Of a DNA stretch of 64,000 nt, positions 8,991 to 17,029 are shown piece after piece. The stretch is taken from assembly GCA_025358255.1 (NCBI GenBank), contig JANYKC010000096.1, forward strand, positions 124,001 through 188,000, given 5' to 3'. How positions within the stretch are numbered: the stretch's first letter is position 1; every line of letters starts with the position of its first letter. A program made the position numbers and the translations under genes. This DNA is from Spirochaetaceae bacterium. Its GTDB lineage: Bacteria > Spirochaetota > Spirochaetia > Treponematales > Rectinemataceae. The notes under the pieces were generated by a model that made no database searches, was not told the origin of the DNA, and saw only the letters and a program-made list of their open reading frames with translations.

Positions 8991-11900
8991 CTACTTGTTC
9001 TTGATGAGCACGAACTCCACCCGCCGGTTCTTCCACCGGTTGACCGCGTCCTTGAAGTCCACGACCGGCTCGCTGGAACCAAGGCCGGTGGTCGTAAGAC
9101 GGGCTGCGTCCACGCCATCCTCGATGAGGAGCTTGCGCACCAGGTCAGCGCGCCCGAGGGACAGGGGCACGAGTTCCTTCGTTTCCTCGTCGGCGATCCT
9201 GGCAGGCGTATCGTCGATGATCTTGCCTACGCTGTTGGCGTTGCCCTCGATCCTGATCCGGTAGTCCTTGAAACGGTTGAGGATCTGGGCAATTCGCTTG
9301 ATGACCTTGGCATTGCGCTCGATGGTCGCGGCGTCCAGGTCCACGAAGTCGGCATAGTTGGCCCTGAAGACGATGGACGGCACCTTGATCTTGAGGCGGT
9401 CGCCGTCCTTCATCACGAGGACATCGACCGCGAGGCTGCCCTTGAGCTTGGTCACGTTGCCAAGGGAATCCTTGATCGTGAAATAGAAGGGGTAGTCGGT
9501 CGCGGCCTCGACGAGTTCACCGCGCGACGAGCGGCCGTCCCATACGATGGAGGGAGCCGGTGCGCCCTTTCCGCCCCAACTGATGAATGAGCGCTCTCCC
9601 GGCTTGGCGGAGGATCCGCCTTCCACGACCGCGGTCTCCGCGATCTCGAGCTTCCAATCCGTTATGGAGCTGGCGTCGGAGACCGCGATCGCGAAGGTAA
9701 GCTCGTCATCCACGCCGTCATTGTCGGGGCTGAAGTACTCCGGTGTAACGGAGATGGCGGCGCTGGGCCCTTCCACGTCCGAGGAGACCAGGCTGGACTT
9801 GGCGGTGCTGCGGTCGCCTTTCAGGTAGTCCACGGACAGGAATGCCGCATAATCACCCTGGAGGACCTTTCCCGCGATGTCCTTGCCGTCCCAGTCGATG
9901 CGCGCGGGGACTTCCTTGGTGCCAGAATACACGCGTTGCTCGACACCGGCCTTGTCCGTGACGGCGAGGCGCCAGGCGGATATCCCCTCCTTGAGGGTCA
10001 CGATGGCGGAGAAGGAGACGAAGTCCTTGTAGCCGTCGCCGTTGGGGGAAATGCCGGTTTCAGAGGCCGTGACAAAGGCCGTGGCGACCCTGTTGTCCAG
10101 GACCATGCCCGAGACCGCCGCCTGGCCCTTGTTTCCGGCCGCGTCGGTGGAGGCGACCTCGTAGCTGTAGCTGCCATCCTTGACCAGGTTGCCCGCCTCG
10201 TCGGTGCCGTCCCAGGTGAAGGTGGGCGCCTGGCCCTTCCAGGTGAAGGAGCGGATGACGCCCTTGTCCGCGGCGATGATGGAACCGAGCCACGCCTCCT
10301 CTGCGGAGGAGGACTGGGATATCGTGACCAGGTCCTGCCGGCCATCGCCATTGGGGCTGAAGAGGAGGGGCGCGGCGCTCGCCGAGATGGAGGGAGCGAT
10401 GCTGTCCAGGACAAGGGCGGGCGTCTGGGCCTCGACCTCGTCACCGTTCTGGTAGGAGACCTTGAGCCGCGCCAGGTAGCGTCCGTCGGGCACCTTGATC
10501 CCGGCGCCATCGAGGCCGTCCCAGGTGTAGGAATCGGCGAGGCCGTTCGTGCCCTTCCAAATCCTCGAAACAGAGGTGGCGTTGTCGGCGGCTTCCACGG
10601 TGAGGACAAAGGACTTCACTTTGTCCTTGGAAAGGACGGAGGTGGTGAAGCGGACCTGGTCTTTCACCCCGTCGCCGTTGGGGCTGAAGGAGCGCTGGTC
10701 GGCGGAAAGGCGGACCGCCTTCTTCTCGGTATCGATGAGGATGGGGAGGAGGGGCGAGGCGAAGACGTTGCCCGCGCGGTCGCTCGAGGAGAGCCTGAAG
10801 GAATAGGAACCGTCGCCCACGGCGCGGCCCTGGTCGTCAGTGCCGTCCCATTCTAGGCTGGCGTCGGGTTCGGTGGCCATGGTCCAGACACGCACGGGGC
10901 TCCCCGCGTTGGCCGGGAGCACCTCCGCCAGCCAGCGGTCCTCGCGGCTCCCGCCCAAGGCAAAGGTTATGCGATTCTGGCCTTCGGAGCCAGCCGGATT
11001 GAAGGACTGGCGGTCGGCCTTGGCCGTACCGGCCGGTGGCGTCAGGTCTATGGTGAAGAGCGGGGAGAGGACCCGCGGGTTGTGGCCGTTCGAGTACCAG
11101 GCCGAGAGGCTCGCCTGGTACTGGCCCTCGGCGAGGACGCGACCCGACGTGTCGCGGCCATTGTAGTCGACCCGGGCCGGCAGGCTGGCGGGATCCGTGC
11201 CGGAGACGACCCAGCGTTCGATCTTGTTGCGGTCCACCACAGCGAGGCGCCAGGAGACAAGGCCGGCCTTGACGGGCACGCTCGTGTTGATTGCGAGGCT
11301 GTCCTTCCGGCCATCGCCGTTGGGGCTGAAGCTGGACTGGTCGATCGAGATGTTGATCGGGGCCTGCTGGGTGTTGACGATGATGTTGTCCACGCGGACC
11401 GTGGTCACGTTGCCCGCGCGGTCCTTGGAGGTGAGGATCACGGAGTAGACGCCGTCGGGAGCCACGCCGCCGGAATCCGTCTTGCCGTCCCAGGTGAACT
11501 CCGTGGGCGCCTGGTCCTTGTAGGTGCGGGTGATGAGGACATTGCCGCCTGCGTCCACGAGGGTGAGGGTCCAGAGGTCCTCGACGGAGACCGTGAAGCC
11601 GAAGCTGATGCTGTCCTTGTTGCCGTCGCCGTCGGGGCTGAAGATGAGGCTGGATTCGACGGGGGCTATCGACGCGACGGGAGCCGTCCGGTCGACGACC
11701 ACCTTGTAGGGACCGACCACTCCCTTGTTGCCATTGTCGTCCGTGGCTTCGACGAACACGCTATAGATGCCGTCGGGCACCGTCGAGCCATCGTCGGCGC
11801 GGCCATCCCAGGTGAGGGTAGGCGGGATGGCCAGGCCTTTCTGCACATAGGTCAGGCGCTTCCAGAGCGAGTCGAAGTTGACGCTGTCTGGCCTCGTTTC

Positions 11901-13154
11901 CTTGTTCCCGATGGTCCGCACGGGGCTTCCGCCCGCCTCGTCGCCCACGTCGCCGCCGCGGATCACGAGGGCGAAGGACTCGATATAGCGCTGGTCCTTG
12001 ATATCCAGGGGGAATACGAGGCTGTCGTTGCTGCCATCGTTGTTGGGGGAGAGGTAGACCGGGCCCCAACTCGACTTCGGGACGGCGGCTGTGATGACGG
12101 GGGCCACCCGGTCCACGACACCAAGCGACAGGACGGCGCTCGCCCCGACGCCAACTACGGAGCCGTAGAGGGGAAGGGCCGCCAGGCTGGCGGAGAGCTC
12201 GCTCCTGTCCCATCCTTTCTGAGACAGGAAGGAGGCGTCGGCCTTGCGCACAAGGGGAATGCTGCCGGCGAGCGTGAGGCTCGGGATGAGGCTCCGCTTG
12301 GAGTCGGCAAGGAGGATTTCCCGAAGGTCGAAGCCCCAGGCTGTTTTCAGGGTGAGGACCTTCCTCCAGGACGCGTTGGCCGACATGGAGAGGCTCAGGT
12401 CCTGGAAAGAGGGGAAGGAGAGCTGGAGGCTCGCGCCGATCTTCCAGTCCTTGCCGCGCAGGAGGAGAGCCTCCGCGCCGAAGGCGGGCGTGAAGGGCGC
12501 GGGAAAGGCGCTGGCGACGGCCGTAGGGTCGAGGACTCCGTTTGCGGGGGTAGCATAGGTGAAGCCTCGGCCGATCCCGGTGAGGGCGCCGCCCCAGCGG
12601 AAGTCCAGGAAGGGTCCCAGGTCGCCAAGGAAGTGGACAAAGCCGAGGTCAAGGCCCAGGCCCCAGCCGAAGGTGCCCGCTCCACCTGCGGCGGCGACTC
12701 CCAGGCTCAGGTCAAGGCCGGCACCCACATAGAGGTTGGGGAAGAGGGCCTTGGAGATGGAGCCGCTGGTCACGACAAGGGTGCCCAGGTTCATTGAGGT
12801 CATCGTGGCGGGCGTCGAGACAAAGCGGAGGCCCGCCCCGATGACGCCATAGGGCTGGGGGAGGCTCATGCCGAGGGCAATGGCGGTTCCGAGACCCTGG
12901 CTGCCGAAATCCGTCAAGGCCTGGTAGCCCAAGGAAAGGACATTGCGTTGCCTTCCAGCCGAGGCGGCGGGATTGAGGCGATCCGCCCAAGGTGAATCTA
13001 GGGCGGTCACGGTCAGGCCCGCGATCGAGGCTTCAGGAGAGCCCAGGACGGGGAGAAGGGCTCCTCCGGCGGGGGGATTATAGGAAAAAGCGGGAAGGCT
13101 CGCTCCCGCAAAGATGACCGCGATGAAGAAACAGGCCAGGTTCGGTCGCCTCAT
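8991..13154 (-). CDS. Giant envelope protein: UPF0164/PorV-like N-terminus, FlgD-type Ig repeats, OmpA C-terminus
   Basis: A 1387-residue exported protein with signal peptide MRRPNLACFFIAVIFAGASL ending near AFS. Residues about 25-340 resemble the UPF0164/PorV-like barrel family: SPWADRLNPAAS, then Gly-rich strands. About eight FlgD-like Ig modules follow, each opening with a SPNGDG-type motif (variants SPNNDG, SPDGDG, SPDNDG, NPAGSEG) and containing a TWDG(K/T)D loop. The last ~140 residues are an OmpA-like peptidoglycan-binding domain ending in NRRVEFVLI. The protein probably links an outer-membrane barrel to peptidoglycan. Start ATG 13154 has AGGAGG just upstream, overlapping the stop of the preceding gene, which implies coupling. 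UPF0164 assignment is from general resemblance only; the OmpA and FlgD-Ig calls are firm. Confidence 0.85.
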   Translation of the reverse strand: MRRPNLACFFIAVIFAGASLPAFSYNPPAGGALLPVLGSPEASIAGLTVTALDSPWADRLNPAASAGRQRNVLSLGYQALTDFGSQGLGTAIALGMSLPQPYGVIGAGLRFVSTPATMTSMNLGTLVVTSGSISKALFPNLYVGAGLDLSLGVAAAGGAGTFGWGLGLDLGFVHFLGDLGPFLDFRWGGALTGIGRGFTYATPANGVLDPTAVASAFPAPFTPAFGAEALLLRGKDWKIGASLQLSFPSFQDLSLSMSANASWRKVLTLKTAWGFDLREILLADSKRSLIPSLTLAGSIPLVRKADASFLSQKGWDRSELSASLAALPLYGSVVGVGASAVLSLGVVDRVAPVITAAVPKSSWGPVYLSPNNDGSNDSLVFPLDIKDQRYIESFALVIRGGDVGDEAGGSPVRTIGNKETRPDSVNFDSLWKRLTYVQKGLAIPPTLTWDGRADDGSTVPDGIYSVFVEATDDNGNKGVVGPYKVVVDRTAPVASIAPVESSLIFSPDGDGNKDSISFGFTVSVEDLWTLTLVDAGGNVLITRTYKDQAPTEFTWDGKTDSGGVAPDGVYSVILTSKDRAGNVTTVRVDNIIVNTQQAPINISIDQSSFSPNGDGRKDSLAINTSVPVKAGLVSWRLAVVDRNKIERWVVSGTDPASLPARVDYNGRDTSGRVLAEGQYQASLSAWYSNGHNPRVLSPLFTIDLTPPAGTAKADRQSFNPAGSEGQNRITFALGGSREDRWLAEVLPANAGSPVRVWTMATEPDASLEWDGTDDQGRAVGDGSYSFRLSSSDRAGNVFASPLLPILIDTEKKAVRLSADQRSFSPNGDGVKDQVRFTTSVLSKDKVKSFVLTVEAADNATSVSRIWKGTNGLADSYTWDGLDGAGIKVPDGRYLARLKVSYQNGDEVEAQTPALVLDSIAPSISASAAPLLFSPNGDGRQDLVTISQSSSAEEAWLGSIIAADKGVIRSFTWKGQAPTFTWDGTDEAGNLVKDGSYSYEVASTDAAGNKGQAAVSGMVLDNRVATAFVTASETGISPNGDGYKDFVSFSAIVTLKEGISAWRLAVTDKAGVEQRVYSGTKEVPARIDWDGKDIAGKVLQGDYAAFLSVDYLKGDRSTAKSSLVSSDVEGPSAAISVTPEYFSPDNDGVDDELTFAIAVSDASSITDWKLEIAETAVVEGGSSAKPGERSFISWGGKGAPAPSIVWDGRSSRGELVEAATDYPFYFTIKDSLGNVTKLKGSLAVDVLVMKDGDRLKIKVPSIVFRANYADFVDLDAATIERNAKVIKRIAQILNRFKDYRIRIEGNANSVGKIIDDTPARIADEETKELVPLSLGRADLVRKLLIEDGVDAARLTTTGLGSSEPVVDFKDAVNRWKNRRVEFVLIKNK

Positions 13155-13164
13155 GGATTTCCTC

Positions 13165-14418
13165 CTATTGGTAGATGACCAGCACGGGACGTGGGCTTAA
13201 AGATAACACTTCCGGCGGGGTAAGGAGCGGATCATCGAAGCCGGCGCCGGGCACCTTGGTCTTGAAAAAGAGCTTAAACCCCTTGAGGGGCATATTCCCA
13301 GCCAGCGCATTGAGGGCGTAGCCGTTCTTCTTGAGGGCGGGGGGGCCGAAGCCGTCCGCGGTGTGGACAAGGAGGACGCGGTCATTGTCGGCCCTGACCC
13401 TTTCCCTTCCCAGGATCATGCTGGAACGGAACTGGTGGATCACGAGCATCCTGACGCCGGATATGCCCTCGGCGTTCATGTAGTCGCGCATCATCTCCTG
13501 GGCCTTGTTCACTTCCTCCGCCGTGATGGAACCGATCTCCTCCATGGGTACCGTCGTGCGCCATTCCGGATCGAGGGCCAGGTGGACATTGGGATACTTG
13601 AGCCAGGGCAAGAGACGGCGCATCGCTTCCACCACCGTGTACTTGCCGATCTGGTGGTCGACATAGACTATCATGCCCTGCGAAGCCGCATAGGTCACGT
13701 AGTCCCGCACCACGGAATCCTTGAGATAGCCTATGTCGCCACCCGGCCAGCAGGTTCCGTAAATCAGGTAATAGGCGGGCACTACCCCCTCGGGCCCGTT
13801 GGCCTGGTCATAGAGCTTCGCATAGCCCTTGAGGAGCTTGCCCAGGTCCTCTTTTGAATACTCTCCAAGGATGCCCATGCGTCGGGAGGAGGGATGACCA
13901 TAAAAGGCAAGGACCTGGTTGTTGGCCAGGAGGGGGAGTTCAGGCCCCGCGGAATCAAAGACGCGGGGTGACGAAAGGTCGGTACCTGAGCCGAATGAAA
14001 CGGGGTAGGTTGCCGCGGCCTTTTCCGGATTGAAGAGGGCCGGAAAGTAATATCGTGGCACATCCGGCCTGCGAAGCGGCTTGGACGACGACTCGTCCAC
14101 CGCCAGCCCCTGCGCCGTGTCGACAATCCCCTCGAAGCCCACCGAATCGATGGAGTAGCTTCCGTCATCATCCGGGGGGCTGACGAGGCTTTCGGGGGAG
14201 GTGACAAGGGCTGGAGCATCCCCTTGGGCAGGGGAGGACGCGTCCTGCGCCGATGGCAAAACCGCCTGGGGAAGGCCGAGGGACAGGTCGACGCCATTGG
14301 CAATGCCAAGGTCGACGCCCGTTTCGGCTGTGCCACGGCCGGCTGTGGCGATGCTGCCACCCAGGACCAGGATGGCAGCGCCGATGAGGACATAGGGAGG
14401 GATTCGAGCGGAAACCAT
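13165..14418 (-). CDS. Exported TIM-barrel-like protein of an uncharacterised conserved family
   Basis: A 417-residue protein with an N-terminal signal/anchor (YVLIGAAILVLGGSIATAG), a low-complexity linker to about residue 140, then a conserved domain. Visible landmarks are LAFYGHPSSRRMGILGE, an acidic-aromatic VHLALDPEWR strand, and LVIHQF. The same run of landmarks occurs in an actinobacterial cell-envelope family that I recall as uncharacterised. The alternating strand/helix pattern with Asp, Glu and His at strand ends suggests a glycoside-hydrolase-like barrel; this is inference. It is followed 10 nt downstream by the giant OmpA-ended gene, so they form one operon. Start ATG 14418 has AGAGG 9 nt upstream. 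Confidence 0.7.
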   Translation of the reverse strand: MVSARIPPYVLIGAAILVLGGSIATAGRGTAETGVDLGIANGVDLSLGLPQAVLPSAQDASSPAQGDAPALVTSPESLVSPPDDDGSYSIDSVGFEGIVDTAQGLAVDESSSKPLRRPDVPRYYFPALFNPEKAAATYPVSFGSGTDLSSPRVFDSAGPELPLLANNQVLAFYGHPSSRRMGILGEYSKEDLGKLLKGYAKLYDQANGPEGVVPAYYLIYGTCWPGGDIGYLKDSVVRDYVTYAASQGMIVYVDHQIGKYTVVEAMRRLLPWLKYPNVHLALDPEWRTTVPMEEIGSITAEEVNKAQEMMRDYMNAEGISGVRMLVIHQFRSSMILGRERVRADNDRVLLVHTADGFGPPALKKNGYALNALAGNMPLKGFKLFFKTKVPGAGFDDPLLTPPEVLSLSPRPVLVIYQ

Positions 14419-14516
14419 GCTGCAGAACCTCTAAAGGATGTACGCTATCCTCCTTATCGGCATTGACCCGCGGTCTCTGGAGGGTATGCTATAGAAGATG
14501 GAGACAGGCGCCGACA

Positions 14517-15860
14517 ATGAAAGCGATGAAGCCATTCGTACTGCCTGCCCTTTGCATCCTCCTCCTGTCCTCATCCCCGGCAGCCGCGGTTGCCACTCCG
14601 CCCCTCCCCGGGGACGCAGCCCTCGAGGCATTCCCCGACAGCGCCACGTTGCGTGCCGCGCTCTACGACGGCTTCCTCTCCGCACCCCGCGAGGCCGTAC
14701 TGGCACGAAACGCCCGTGTCCTATCCAATGAATGGGGCAACTTCAGGCTTTCCTCGGTGAGGTCGGGTGACGCCTTCTATGTCATCCTCGCCCCCGCGCG
14801 GGGCAAGGATTTCCCCCTCTATGCCCAGGGCTCCTGGATAATCAAGCGCTCCCTGGATGACGGAAGGTTCATCCAGGCCAAGGTATTCCTTCGAAGCGAT
14901 CCCGGCTGCTTTGTCCGCATCTATCCGGCCGGCGAACGGAGCCTCATGGATGTCGTCCTCTACGGCGCTGTCCTCAACAAGGAACTCCCCCTTCCGGTCA
15001 GCTTCGACAGGCTCCTGGGCCTTCCATTCTCGGACATCGTGTCATGGAGCGGCGCCTGGGTGGATTGGTCGCTTTTCTCCCCACGGGGCGGGGACTACGA
15101 AGGCATCACCTGGCTTTCGACGGAGATCAGGAAACGGCTTCCCTCCCTCCGCTATCTCGATGACGGCGGCCTCGACGCCTCCGCGTCCCTGGTGTTCATC
15201 GAGTCCGGGAAGCCCCAGGGACGGTACTGGGGCCTCAACTGCTCAGGCTTCGCCCAGTGGTTCATCGATGGCCTTGTCGCTCCCTTGGGAGGGCGGCCCC
15301 TGGATTATGCCATGCTCAAGGAAAAGCATCCCGAACTGCGCGCCGCGAGCGTCGACCAAGCGATAGACGACCGTCATGATCCCTTCTTCGGCCTTGACTG
15401 GACGCGCAACCTGGGCCAAGCCTGGGCCTCCATCACCTCGCCGGCGCGCAGCCACAGCTATACCGAAAACGATGTCCGGCTTTCGCCCTTCGCCCTCTTC
15501 TCGCCCTCCTCGGACGCGGTGAACGGTGGTTCGAGCTACGAGGCCTTTCCCCAGTACGACGTGGACACCGGAACGCCGATCCGCGGGCTCAAGGCCCTCC
15601 TCTACATCCTCGCGGTCAAGGACCCCGGGGAGATATACCTGGCCTCCTTCTCCCGCGCGGACCGGACCGGACTGCGGCGCCATTACCACGTGGCAGTCCT
15701 CCTTCCCTGGTTCGACGAAGGCGGCACTTTCAGGGTGAATGTCTTCGAGAGCGCCGCCGAGACGAACCTGGACGCGGTCATGTCCCGCGCGAAGACCGAC
15801 AGTGTCCACCTCGTCCGCATCCACCCCGGACGGGACTTCGACCCTCCCGTCCTCCCCTGA
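14517..15860 (+). CDS. Exported NlpC/P60-like protein, putative cell-wall cysteine peptidase
   Basis: A 447-residue protein with signal peptide (KPFVLPALCILLLSSSPAAA). It carries a NCSGFAQWF motif with Cys242, matching the DCSGF nucleophile motif of NlpC/P60 peptidases except Asn for Asp. A RHYHVAVLLPW segment (His389/His391) could hold the catalytic His. Such enzymes cut peptidoglycan stem peptides; here the function is inferred from two motifs only. It is divergent from the TIM-barrel-like gene and overlaps the next gene by one base (TGATG), so it is coupled to a metallo-beta-lactamase-fold hydrolase. Start ATG 14517 directly precedes the signal peptide. Confidence 0.6.
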   Translation: MKAMKPFVLPALCILLLSSSPAAAVATPPLPGDAALEAFPDSATLRAALYDGFLSAPREAVLARNARVLSNEWGNFRLSSVRSGDAFYVILAPARGKDFPLYAQGSWIIKRSLDDGRFIQAKVFLRSDPGCFVRIYPAGERSLMDVVLYGAVLNKELPLPVSFDRLLGLPFSDIVSWSGAWVDWSLFSPRGGDYEGITWLSTEIRKRLPSLRYLDDGGLDASASLVFIESGKPQGRYWGLNCSGFAQWFIDGLVAPLGGRPLDYAMLKEKHPELRAASVDQAIDDRHDPFFGLDWTRNLGQAWASITSPARSHSYTENDVRLSPFALFSPSSDAVNGGSSYEAFPQYDVDTGTPIRGLKALLYILAVKDPGEIYLASFSRADRTGLRRHYHVAVLLPWFDEGGTFRVNVFESAAETNLDAVMSRAKTDSVHLVRIHPGRDFDPPVLP

Positions 15861-16633
15861 TGCGCATAAACTTCCTCGGCACCGGGACGAGCCACGGGAT
15901 CCCCGTCATCGGCTGCGCCTGCCCCGTCTGCATCTCGGCCGACCCGCGAGACGCACGGTACCGCGCCTCGATCCTGGTCGAAAGCGGGACCACCTCGATC
16001 CTCGTGGACGCAGGTCCCGAGTTCCGCCTCCAGGCCATCCGCGCCCACCTGAAACGCCTTGACGCCGTCCTCGTGACCCACGCCCATGCCGACCATGTGC
16101 ATGGCCTTGACGACCTCCGCCCCCTGGCCGAGGAAGCGCCCATCCCCGTGTGGTGCGACAAGGCTGCCGTCGACGAGATCCATGAACGCTTCGCCTACGC
16201 TTTCCGCACAAGCCAGAAGGGTGGAGGCAAGCCCAGGATCGACCTCCACGAGACCAGCGGCAAGGCCTTCATGGTCGGGGTGCTCGAGGTCCTGCCCCTG
16301 CCCCTCCTCCACGGGAACCTCGGGGTGACCGGATGGCGCATCGGCGATTTCGCCTACCTTACCGATTGCTCGGCCATCCCGGACTCCACTTGGCCCCTCC
16401 TGGCGGGCGTAAAAGTGGCCGCGATAGACGCACTGCGCTTCCGCCCCCATTGCACGCATTTTTCCGTGGATGAGGCCCTCGCCGCCGCCCGCCGCATCGG
16501 CCTTTCGCGCACATGGCTCACCCACATCTGCCACGACGCCAGCCACGCCGAACTCGAGGCCTGGTGCCGGGGCCATGGAGAGGATGTGGGGGCCATGCCC
16601 GCCTGGGACGGGCTCGGCATCCAAGTCGACTGA
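15860..16633 (+). CDS. Metallo-beta-lactamase-fold hydrolase, PhnP-like
   Basis: A 257-residue cytoplasmic protein. The opening FLGTGTSHGIPVIGCACPVC matches PhnP/RNase-Z-like metallo-hydrolases, including a Cys-x-Cys-x2-Cys set that in PhnP binds a structural zinc. The active site is clear: VTHAHADHVHGLDD (HxHxDH), LLHGNLGVTGWR, an Asp in YLTDCS, and a late HPHCTHF-like His cluster. PhnP cleaves 5-phosphoribosyl 1,2-cyclic phosphate, but no phn genes are nearby. A general phosphodiesterase is the safer call. It is translationally coupled to the preceding NlpC/P60-like gene by TGATG. Confidence 0.85.
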   Translation: MRINFLGTGTSHGIPVIGCACPVCISADPRDARYRASILVESGTTSILVDAGPEFRLQAIRAHLKRLDAVLVTHAHADHVHGLDDLRPLAEEAPIPVWCDKAAVDEIHERFAYAFRTSQKGGGKPRIDLHETSGKAFMVGVLEVLPLPLLHGNLGVTGWRIGDFAYLTDCSAIPDSTWPLLAGVKVAAIDALRFRPHCTHFSVDEALAAARRIGLSRTWLTHICHDASHAELEAWCRGHGEDVGAMPAWDGLGIQVD

Positions 16634-17029
16634 ATCCGCATCTGAAGGCAATGCTGATGAGCGGTTTTAACGCGCCGTTAACCGCGCGCATCCCCTTCCT
16701 CATGCGTCCTGAATAGCCCGGATCGCAGCCTAGGCCTATCCTTGTCAGTGTCGAGGGGAAATACGGCCAAGCTGGCCGGGATTCCCCCGCGCGAAGGTCG
16801 CGTCCATGCATGCAAAGGATTATCCGTACTCGATCCTCCCCAGAAAAAGCCCGGCCATTACCGACATGCTGTCTTTTCTGGACAGCTTTGCCATCAGATC
16901 CGCGGCAGGTGAAGCTGAAGCCCGGGAACGCCGGCAAAAAACCGGAATGGTCGACCGCCCCTTTCTGCACCCCTCACCGCGCTGTAGGATGAAGGAAGAA
17001 ATGCGGCATCAAGGCTATGGGGGGTAATA
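16634..17029. other. Long non-coding leader region upstream of kdpD
   Basis: About 400 nt without a convincing gene. It holds the palindrome at 16667-16681 and an interrupted hairpin at 16755-16787 (GGGGAA pairs with TTCCCC; inside, GGCC pairs with GGCC). A 73-codon frame (16806-17027) ends 2 nt before the kdpD start but has no recognisable product. The length suggests a regulated leader for the kdpDE transcript. I see no conserved core of a known riboswitch. Confidence 0.5.
16667..16681. promoter_or_regulatory. Palindromic operator candidate upstream of kdpDE
   Basis: TTAACG-CGC-CGTTAA, a perfect 6-bp inverted repeat. Nearly the same 15-mer occurs at 25655-25669 upstream of the trk operon. 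The shared motif suggests one regulator, possibly KdpE, but this is inference. Confidence 0.5.

Noticed and set aside
11082-12797. 571-codon plus-strand frame opposite the giant OmpA-ended gene
   Set aside because: Asp/Gly/Val-rich antisense of a gene with clear repeats and OmpA domain.
16806-17027. 73-codon ORF ending 2 nt before kdpD
   Set aside because: Poor ribosome binding site, no membrane span (so not KdpF-like), no recognisable motif; kept only as a note on the leader.
16634-17029. c-di-AMP (ydaO-type) riboswitch ahead of kdpD
   Set aside because: Expected from biology, but the conserved core segments of that riboswitch were not found.
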